Below are positions 55,686 through 62,298 of a DNA stretch of 64,000 bases, piece by piece. The translations under genes and the position numbers were made by a program. This DNA comes from Roseiarcus sp963767245. GTDB lineage: Bacteria; Pseudomonadota; Alphaproteobacteria; Rhizobiales; Beijerinckiaceae. How positions within the stretch are numbered: the first letter of the stretch is position 1; every line of letters starts with the position of its first letter. A model generated the notes under the pieces. The model was not told where the DNA came from. It made no database searches and worked only from the letters and a program-made list of their open reading frames with translations. The stretch lies in contig CAVYDG010000013.1 of assembly GCA_963767245.1 (NCBI GenBank), positions 186,001 to 250,000 on the forward strand, written 5' to 3'.

Positions 55686-56327
55686 GCGCGAGGTTGGCGC
55701 CGAACGCCCGCGGCGTAAAGCGCCCGTCGTCGTGGCTATCGCGTTTCGCCGGTTCGAGACCCGCCAATGAATCGGCGCAGCCGAAGAAAACCGGTCGCTT
55801 CGGCCTCACGCTCGTGCCGGCTGGCGTCGCACGCCTCGGATGGAAGCGGCCTTTCTCCTCTCAGGTCGGAGAGGAGTGTTTCGACCTCAAGCTGAATGTC
55901 GGGCGGCAAGCGCCGCAATCCTTGCCGGTTGAACATCCTGGATCCCTTTTTTGCGTAGGCGCGCGTTAACCGGCATGCAGCACGTTTCGCTCGAAGTCAG
56001 TGATGCAGATCACACTTCAGCGGAACGCCTCCGCCCGTAATAATGCAACAAAGGCACGGGCTATTTCAGCGCCAAGTAAGACTTGCAGCCGTTTGATCCG
56101 CGCGATTCTCGACGAAGCCAGGAAAAAACACGATCGACGGGCCAATTACACGCCGATCTTCAGTCCTCTCGCGTCGGTGGCGAAACAATGATAGCGTTGC
56201 ATTGACCCTGAGGCGCGATTCGAACTCGGGGTTACCGCGTCGTGAGCGTAGTATATTTGAGCGACGCCCATGTGTAACTTCCTTGGCCTCGTCACCGGCC
56301 AGTCGGGTACTCACGGGAGGGATCGCG
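55686..56327. other. Gene-poor region upstream of the cold-shock-like gene
   Basis: About 640 bases. Several short frames on both strands (for example 55736-55936 minus, 56000-56191 plus) lack conserved features and I do not call them. The part from 55960 to 56280 is lower in G+C than its surroundings and probably holds the promoter and a 5' leader of the cold-shock-like gene; no terminator or repeat is evident. Confidence 0.45.
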
Positions 56328-56651
56328 ATGAGAACAGGAACCGTGAAATGGTTCAACACGCGCAAAGGCTACGGCTATATCACGCCAGTTGACGGCGGAT
56401 TCGACGTCTACGTCCAAATCGACGCTGTCGAGCGGGCCGGATTGACCGACTTGAAGGAGGGGCAGAAAATCAATTTCGAGATTGTTTTGGACCAGCGCAC
56501 CGGCGAGACATTCGCCGCGACTCTTGAGCTGTTGGGTGACGATCAGGAAAAGACGGGCAGCGTTGGAGACGAATTTGGCGCTCCGCCCGACATGTTGACG
56601 TTGGCGCGGCTGCTTGCCAGAAAAATAGCCCCAGGTCTCGGTCGGATCTAG
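56328..56651 (+). CDS. Cold-shock-domain protein with divergent RNA-binding motifs
   Basis: 107 residues; ATG at 56328 with GGGAGGG upstream. The cold-shock domain fills residues 1-65: TGTVKWFNTRKGYGYITP contains RNP1 as KGYGYI instead of KGFGFI, and RNP2 is VYVQIDAV rather than VFVHxSA, losing the central His. LTDLKEGQKINFEIVLDQRT is typical. An extra 40-residue tail ends in a basic segment. Probably an RNA chaperone-like protein; the altered RNP2 could change nucleic acid affinity. Confidence 0.85.
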   Translation: MRTGTVKWFNTRKGYGYITPVDGGFDVYVQIDAVERAGLTDLKEGQKINFEIVLDQRTGETFAATLELLGDDQEKTGSVGDEFGAPPDMLTLARLLARKIAPGLGRI

Positions 56652-56847
56652 AGCGCGGGGCGGCTTGCGCGCGAGTCGGCGCGGCGTCATCTTTCAATTC
56701 TTGACAACGATGCCGGCTTTTCGACGACGAAGATCGCCACCTCTTCCCAATTCGCGGACTCCTGGTTTTCCTCGCCGCGGACTGGTTTGGCGCACGGCGC
56801 CGGGCGGGTCGAACTCGCCCGCTGTTCACCGGAGTCCGCGCTGAGCC

Positions 56848-57813
56848 ATGCCAAGACCTAATCTCACCGAGATCCCGCTCATCGACATCGCCGCCCTCCG
56901 AATGGGCGCGCGCGACGGCGTCGAAGAGGTTGCGGCGCGGATTGTCGAGGCGTGCGAAACCGCCGGTTTCTTCTATGTCACCGGCCACGGCGTTTCCGAT
57001 TCGACGATTGGTGGAGTGTTCGACGCCGCCCATTGGTTTTTCGCCTCGCCGCAAGCCTTCCGCGACGCGCTCGACGTCAAGACCTCGCCGAACTTCCGCG
57101 GCTATGTGCCGATGGGCATCGTCGGCCCAACGAAGCCGCGCCGGATGCTCGAAGCGTTCCAGATGATGCTCGATCTCCCGCCCGACGACCCCGACGTGCG
57201 CGCCGGCAATATCATGGCCGGCCCAAATCGCTGGCCCGACGACGCGCCTTTATTTCGCGCCGCGATGGAAGCCTATTTCGCCGCCATGATGGAGCTCACG
57301 CGCCTCATGCTCACGGCCTTCGCGCGCGGGCTCGGCTTGCCCGGCGATTTCTTTTCCGTCCATTTCGTCAAGCCCCTGACCCAATTGCGTCTGTTGCACT
57401 ATCCGCCGGAGCCGCCCGATTCGGATGCCGAGGGCGTCGAAGCGCATACCGACACCGGCGCCTTTACCATCCTGCTGCAGGACGACGTCGGCGGGCTCGA
57501 GGTCAAGACCCGCGCCGGCAACTGGACCGCCGCCCGGCCCATCCCCGGCAGCTTCGTCGTCAACATCGCGGACATGATGCAGCGCTGGACCAACGGCCGT
57601 TTCGTCTCGACCCCTCATCGAGTGCGCAACCGGACCGGCCGCGACCGTATTTCCGTCCCTTTTTTCGCCAACCCGGACTATGGCGCGGTCATCACGCCGA
57701 TCGAGCGCGGCGGGCGCGACGGCGAGACATCCTACGCGCCCCTCGCCTGCGGTCCCTATGTTGAGGCCGCTTACCGTGCCGCTTGGCCGCACGCGGAGCG
57801 AAAGCGGCGATAA
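56848..57813 (+). CDS. 2-oxoglutarate/Fe(II)-dependent oxygenase (isopenicillin-N-synthase family)
   Basis: 321 residues. EIPLIDIAALR and ACETAGFFYVTGHGV form the N-terminal DIOX_N domain. The catalytic domain has HxD in VEAHTDTGAFTILLQDD, the distal His in RFVSTPHRVRNRTGRDRIS and the 2-oxoglutarate-binding RxS in RDRIS. FVVNIADMMQRWTNG is also characteristic. Members hydroxylate or cyclise small molecules; substrate unknown. ATG at 56848. Convergent with kdgK. Confidence 0.9.
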   Translation: MPRPNLTEIPLIDIAALRMGARDGVEEVAARIVEACETAGFFYVTGHGVSDSTIGGVFDAAHWFFASPQAFRDALDVKTSPNFRGYVPMGIVGPTKPRRMLEAFQMMLDLPPDDPDVRAGNIMAGPNRWPDDAPLFRAAMEAYFAAMMELTRLMLTAFARGLGLPGDFFSVHFVKPLTQLRLLHYPPEPPDSDAEGVEAHTDTGAFTILLQDDVGGLEVKTRAGNWTAARPIPGSFVVNIADMMQRWTNGRFVSTPHRVRNRTGRDRISVPFFANPDYGAVITPIERGGRDGETSYAPLACGPYVEAAYRAAWPHAERKRR

Positions 57814-57825
57814 GGGATTGGACAA

Positions 57826-58755
57826 TCACGCACGCCCTCCTTCCGCGGCCGCGATCGCCGCCTCGACCGCGGCGCGGCGCGGGAGCGGCGCAACGGCGCC
57901 GTAGCCGAGAGTCGAGAGGGCCGCCGCGGTATTGGCGAACCGTGCGGCGGCGAACGGATCGCCGCGCCGGACATATTCGGCCAGAAAGGCCCCGTCGAAG
58001 CAATCGCCAGCGCCGGTCGCATCGACCGCTTTGACCGCATTCGGATAGATGCGTTCGCGCTCCTTCGCCGTCGCCGCCAGCGCGCCGCCCCGACCCATTT
58101 TCACGACGACTACGCTGGCGCCGAGTTCAAGGTAGAAACTTGCGATGGCGTCGGGATCGCGCAACCCGGTCAGACCCTCGGCGTCGTCGAGTCCCGGAAG
58201 GGCGATGTCGCATGACCGCATCGCTTCGTGGATGATCGCCCGCGCCCGTCTGAGCGGCCAGAGCTTAAGCCTCAGGTTTGGATCGTACGAGACGAGCCGC
58301 TTGGCGTCACGGGCCATGTCGATCGCGGCGAACACCGCATCCGCGGCAGAGGACGAGATCGCCTGGCTGATGCCGGAGACGTGCAGGATCTTGGTCGCAC
58401 GGATGCGGCCGTCCGGCAGGTCGGCCTCGCTGATCCGGCTCGCCGCCGAGCCTGCCCGCAGATACGAGAATTCATGGCCTTGCGCGCCGTGGGTGACGAA
58501 GTAGAGCCCGGTATGGGCGCCGCCGTTGACCACGATCCGGCTCGCGTCGACCCCTTCGCTGCGCCAGAGCTCGGTCAGCGCCTGGCCGAACCGGTCGGCC
58601 CCCACCGCGGTGAAATAGGCGGCGTCGGCGCCGAGTCGCGCCGCCGCAACCATCGCATTCGAGGTGTCGCCGCCGAACCCTTGCACGAACGGCGCGCCAT
58701 CCCTGGGCTGGTTGAGCTCAACCAGCGCCTCGCCGATCGCCAGGAGATCCGACAT
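57826..58755 (-). CDS. kdgK: PfkB-family sugar kinase, probably 2-keto-3-deoxygluconate kinase
   Basis: 309 residues. The N-terminus LLAIGEALVELNQPRDGAPF and FGGDTSNAMVAAARLGADAA resemble KdgK, VSYDPNLRLKLWPLRRAR is the KDG-kinase-like region, and the PfkB signature VKAVDATGAGDCFDGAFLAE carries the catalytic Asp. It would phosphorylate KDG to KDPG for the Entner-Doudoroff route. It follows lysE by three bases in a minus-strand operon terC-lysE-kdgK; the combination has no obvious metabolic logic. Confidence 0.86.
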   Translation of the reverse strand: MSDLLAIGEALVELNQPRDGAPFVQGFGGDTSNAMVAAARLGADAAYFTAVGADRFGQALTELWRSEGVDASRIVVNGGAHTGLYFVTHGAQGHEFSYLRAGSAASRISEADLPDGRIRATKILHVSGISQAISSSAADAVFAAIDMARDAKRLVSYDPNLRLKLWPLRRARAIIHEAMRSCDIALPGLDDAEGLTGLRDPDAIASFYLELGASVVVVKMGRGGALAATAKERERIYPNAVKAVDATGAGDCFDGAFLAEYVRRGDPFAAARFANTAAALSTLGYGAVAPLPRRAAVEAAIAAAEGGRA

Positions 58756-58758
58756 GTC

Positions 58759-59367
58759 CTACCTCGTGGCGACGGCGACCGCGACGCCGGCCATCAGTCC
58801 GCCGGCGGCGCGATGGACGAACTTCATGGCCCGGGTTGACGAAAGAAACGCCCGCGCACGGTTCGCGGCAAGCGCGTAGAGCGCGAGCGTCGAGAAAATC
58901 ACCACCCCACAAACCGCGGCGAGCTCGACGAGCGCCGGCAGGGTCAGCATCCTGACGTCGACGACGACCGGCATGATCGAGAGGAAGAAGACCATCACTT
59001 TGGGATTGCCAAGGGTCAGCGACAGCGAGGCCACGAACGCGCGCCAGCCGCGCGAGGCCGGCGCCGGATCCACGTGGAGGGCGACCGGCGCGGTCGCCAT
59101 CTTCCACGCGAGATAAAGCAGATAGGCGGCGCCGGCGAACTTGATCGCGACGAACACACCGGCGAAGGTCTTGGCGATGGCCGCAAGACCCGTCGCGACC
59201 AGCATGAGCCAGACCATGTCGGCGACGAAATAGCCGGCGATGAACGGCGCGACGCCGGCGAGCCCCTGACCGAGCACCCGCGCGACAAGCGCCGCGACGC
59301 CCGGACCAGGAGTCGCCACTGCGGCGAAGTAGATGGCGGCGAAAATGATGAGCGAGGATAGGGTCAT
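58759..59367 (-). CDS. LysE/RhtB-family exporter
   Basis: 202 residues, six hydrophobic segments. FAAIYFAAVATPGPGVAALV contains the family N-terminal TPGPG motif, and SLTLGNPKVMVFFLSIMPVV the GNPK motif; both are typical of amino-acid or homoserine-lactone exporters. The substrate is unknown. The start overlaps the terC stop by four bases, and kdgK follows after three bases. Confidence 0.9.
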   Translation of the reverse strand: MTLSSLIIFAAIYFAAVATPGPGVAALVARVLGQGLAGVAPFIAGYFVADMVWLMLVATGLAAIAKTFAGVFVAIKFAGAAYLLYLAWKMATAPVALHVDPAPASRGWRAFVASLSLTLGNPKVMVFFLSIMPVVVDVRMLTLPALVELAAVCGVVIFSTLALYALAANRARAFLSSTRAMKFVHRAAGGLMAGVAVAVATR

Positions 59368-60098
59368 GTCGTCCGCTTGGCTCTGCGCCTGGCGAGCGCG
59401 TTAAGCGCCTCGACCAAGGAGGAAAAGAACATCGCCGCGTAAACATAGCCCCGTTCGATATGAAAGCCGAAGCCGTCGGCGATCAGCGTCATGCCGATCA
59501 TGAGCAGGAAGCTGAGAGCCAGCATCAAAACCGTCGGATTGCGGTTGATGAACGCCGCCAAAGGCCCGGAGGCCGCGATCATCACCCCGATCGCGCCGAC
59601 GACCGCCGCGACCATGATCGGAAACTGGTCGGTCATGCCGACCGCCGTGATGATATTATCGACCGAGAAGACGATATCGATCACGATGATCTGGATGAGG
59701 CCGGCGGTCAGGCTGAGCGGTGAGCGGGTCTTCGTTTCATCATCATCGCCGTCCGGGTCTACTTTGTGGTGGATCTCGGTTGTCGCCTTCCAGACCAGGA
59801 ACAGTCCGCCGGCCAGCAACAAGAGATCGCGCACCGAAAAGGCATGCCCGAACAGCGACGCGATAGGCTCCCTGAGCCGCACAACCCAAGACGCGGAGGC
59901 GAGAAACGCCAGGCGGAACAGAAGCGCCAGCGATAGGCCGAGGCTGCGCGCCAGACGTCGACGATGTTCGTCGATCCGGTTCGACAACAGAGCGATGAAG
60001 ACGAGGTTGTCGAGGCCGAGAACGACCTCCATGGCGAACAGGGCCGCGAGCGCCACCCAAGCGCCAGGGTCGGCCGCGAGCTGAAGAAGGTTGTCCAT
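59364..60098 (-). CDS. TerC-family integral membrane protein
   Basis: 244 residues, seven predicted membrane helices. FAMEVVLGLDNLVFIALLSN and DIVFSVDNIITAVGMTDQFP are the paired Asp-containing TerC motifs (ExVLSxDN type). A charged loop with DPDGDDDETKTRSPLS lies between. TerC proteins transport divalent metal, notably manganese for secreted metalloenzymes. ATG at 60098. First gene of terC-lysE-kdgK. Confidence 0.92.
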   Translation of the reverse strand: MDNLLQLAADPGAWVALAALFAMEVVLGLDNLVFIALLSNRIDEHRRRLARSLGLSLALLFRLAFLASASWVVRLREPIASLFGHAFSVRDLLLLAGGLFLVWKATTEIHHKVDPDGDDDETKTRSPLSLTAGLIQIIVIDIVFSVDNIITAVGMTDQFPIMVAAVVGAIGVMIAASGPLAAFINRNPTVLMLALSFLLMIGMTLIADGFGFHIERGYVYAAMFFSSLVEALNALARRRAKRTT

Positions 60099-60256
60099 GC
60101 GCCGCTCCGCCCGGAACTCGGATCTCGCCCGCCCGACGGTCGGCGGCGCCCCAATCTATGGCGCCAAGTTTGTCGTTTCCATGCCTGCGCCGCGGCCGGG
60201 CGGCGAGGCCCCCGACTACCGGCGCCTCGCCATAGCGCCGCGGCGGCGCTGCCCGC

Positions 60257-60418
60257 TTACTTCAGCGAGTTGCCCACCTCGGTAAACACCGTGCTGACCT
60301 GCGTGCCGACATATTGGACGGCGACAATGATGAAGACCGCGATCAAACTCGCGATCAGCGCATATTCGATCGCCGTTACGCCGGATTCGTCGCCCAGAAA
60401 GTTTTGAACTCGAGTCAT
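60257..60418 (-). CDS. Flp-family type IVb pilin
   Basis: 53 residues from the ATG at 60418. The prepilin motif is DESGVTAIEYALIASLIAVF (cleavage after Gly, Glu+5 and Tyr+6 in the mature peptide), followed by a single hydrophobic helix and a short tail (VGTQVSTVFTEVGNSLK). It assembles into Tad/Flp pili. No tad/cpa assembly gene is in the window, so this pilin is encoded away from its machinery. GGAG lies upstream at good spacing. Confidence 0.9.
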   Translation of the reverse strand: MTRVQNFLGDESGVTAIEYALIASLIAVFIIVAVQYVGTQVSTVFTEVGNSLK

Positions 60419-60589
60419 CGGATTCTCCACATGTTCGACGGGCGCCCCATCTCGCAAGGTCCCGCTCAGAAAGGAAAATCCCAGCAAACGATTACCTACT
60501 CCTCGATGTGATTGGTAAAATTCTCGCGAACCTTCGTCACGACGGCGTGATTGCGTATTCATGATTAACCTGGCCAGCGCCGCCTGCAG

Positions 60590-61213
60590 TCACGAGGCCG
60601 CTCGCGTCCCTGTCACCTCGAGCGCCTCTTCGACCTGCCCGAGCCGATCCTTGCCGAAGAACATCTCGTCGCCGACGAAGAAGGTCGGAATGCCGAACAC
60701 GCCGCGCGCGACAGCAGCGGCGGTGTTGTCAACCAGCTTCTGCTTGATGGGATCGGTCTGAGCCGCTGCAAGCAGGCTCGCCGAATCGAGGCCCGCGGAA
60801 TCGATACGGCGCGCCAGCACGTCCTTGTCGTCGAGCTTGAGGCCCTCCTCCCACATTCCCTCGAGACCCAACTCGAGATAGGCGGCGCCCGAGCCGGCCT
60901 CCTGCGCCGCGACCAGCCCGCGCATCAGCATCAGCGTATTGACCGGAAAATGCGGGTTGAGGCGAAACTTCTCGAATCGATGCCTGGCGACGAAGCGCCG
61001 CACCTCGAGCATCTCATACTCGAACTTGCCCTTGATCGGGGTGAATGCGATCATCGGCGCCTGGTTGCCGGTCGCCTTGAAAATGCCGCCGAGCAGGCAC
61101 GGGATGATGACGAGCCGCGCGCCGGTGCGCTCAAGGATGGGAGGCAGGGCGCGATAGGCGAGATAGGCGTTGGGGCTGCCGAAATCGAATATGAACTCGA
61201 TCGTCGCGCTCAT
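60590..61213 (-). CDS. DsbA-fold 2-hydroxychromene-2-carboxylate isomerase family protein
   Basis: 207 residues from the ATG at 61213 (MSATIEFIFDFGSPNAYLA). The thioredoxin-like fold uses Ser rather than Cys at the active site (FDFGSPNAYLAYRALPPIL), as in the HCCA isomerase / kappa GST group. FRLNPHFPVNTLMLMRGLVA and GVFGIPTFFVGDEMFFGKDR are conserved. Glutathione-dependent isomerisation in aromatic catabolism is the founding activity, but many homologues act elsewhere. Its ATGA overlaps the SDR stop, so the pair is coupled. Confidence 0.88.
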   Translation of the reverse strand: MSATIEFIFDFGSPNAYLAYRALPPILERTGARLVIIPCLLGGIFKATGNQAPMIAFTPIKGKFEYEMLEVRRFVARHRFEKFRLNPHFPVNTLMLMRGLVAAQEAGSGAAYLELGLEGMWEEGLKLDDKDVLARRIDSAGLDSASLLAAAQTDPIKQKLVDNTAAAVARGVFGIPTFFVGDEMFFGKDRLGQVEEALEVTGTRAAS

Positions 61214-61959
61214 CACCACGTCTCCTTCCACGGCCGCAAATCCATTTCGAAGGTCCATGCGCCGCGCTTCTGGTTATGCAGCCAGACATAGTTGCGGGCG
61301 ATCTCGTCAGGAGCCAGAATCTCCTCCCGCGCCAATTTCTCGGCGGCGTCCGGCATCAGGCCGCGGATGAAGGCGCCGTCGATCGCGCCGTCGATGACGA
61401 CATGGGCGACATGCACGCCCTTCGGCCCAAGTTCGCGGGCGAGACTCTGGGCGAGCGCTCTGAGCGCGTGCTTGGCCCCGGCGAAGGCGGAAAAGCCGGC
61501 GCCGCCGCGAGTGCTGGCGGTCGCGCCGGTGAACAGGATCGTACCGCGCCCGCGCTCGATCATCGCCCGGGCCGCCTCGCGGCTGGTGAGGAACCCGGCG
61601 AGCGCCGCCATCTCCCACACCTTGGAATAGACCTGCGTCGTCGTCTCGACGACCGGGAAACGCACGTTGGCGCCAATGTTGAAGACCAGAACCTCGATCG
61701 CGCCGATCTCGCGCTCGATCCGCTCGACGAGCGCCGCGACATCGGCTTCGATGCGTGCGTCGAGCCCGAACGGAAAAGCCTTGCCGCCTTCGGCGCGGAT
61801 CGTCTCCGCCAGGGTGTCGACGGCGTCGGTATGGCGCGGCCTTCGCGTCACGCAGACGCCGAGGCCGTCGCGGGCGAAGGCGCGCGCGATCGAAGCGCCG
61901 AGCCCGTCGCCGGCCCCGATCACCAGGCAGACGCCGGGTCCCTGCCCCGTCTCGCTCAT
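61213..61959 (-). CDS. Short-chain dehydrogenase/reductase lacking the catalytic Tyr
   Basis: 248 residues. Rossmann motif LVIGAGDGLGASIARAFA is intact and VLVFNIGANV stands for the NNAG motif. The YxxxK active-site position reads FAGAK (Phe159, Lys163) in GAGFSAFAGAKHAL, so the catalytic Tyr is replaced. The C-terminal region ends ARNYVWLHNQKRGAWTFEM. I recall this FAGAK form in a conserved proteobacterial subgroup, so the loss is probably family-wide. Coupled to the isomerase gene by an ATGA overlap. Function unknown. Confidence 0.87.
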   Translation of the reverse strand: MSETGQGPGVCLVIGAGDGLGASIARAFARDGLGVCVTRRPRHTDAVDTLAETIRAEGGKAFPFGLDARIEADVAALVERIEREIGAIEVLVFNIGANVRFPVVETTTQVYSKVWEMAALAGFLTSREAARAMIERGRGTILFTGATASTRGGAGFSAFAGAKHALRALAQSLARELGPKGVHVAHVVIDGAIDGAFIRGLMPDAAEKLAREEILAPDEIARNYVWLHNQKRGAWTFEMDLRPWKETW

Positions 61960-62109
61960 GCGTGGATGTCCGACACACGGACCCCCCGAGTTGTAAGGAC
62001 AATCGCGCTCAACTCACTCTCCCAAACGCTCAGGCCAAGCCTCCGCAGGGCGGCAAGCAAAGGCAAGCCGGTGTAAGCAGATCAAAATAAAATACTTGCG
62101 TTTGCTTTC
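61960..62109. other. Spacer upstream of the SDR gene
   Basis: Part of a 340-base gap (61960-62298). The first ~110 bases are ordinary GC-rich DNA; from 62075 the sequence becomes AT-rich (AAAATAAAATACTTGCG) and leads into the dispersed repeat. Promoters of the minus-strand SDR operon probably lie here. Confidence 0.4.
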
Positions 62110-62172
62110 TCTTATTTTTCGGAATCGAGACTTTTCAATAGGTTACGGCCGATTCAGATAGAAAATTCCGTC
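62110..62172 (+). repeat. Dispersed AT-rich repeat, copy 2
   Basis: TCTTATTTTTCGGAATCGA, then GACTTTTCAATAGGTTACGG and GAAAATTCCGTCTC parallel the blocks of the copy at 32703-32767 (minus strand) in the same order with small gaps. The best-conserved core is GACTTTTCAAT-x-GGTTAC followed by GATTC. It lies downstream of the sterol-desaturase gene and opposite to it. Confidence 0.6.
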
Positions 62173-62298
62173 TCCGTTCTTCTGGCCGCGGCCATCGCGC
62201 AAGACGCGGGCTCGATCCGGCGAATGGGAATACGTATACCACCGATTTCTGTTTTTCGCCAGACAAATTTGGTGGCTCTTTGCGCAGCTATCTCTCGC

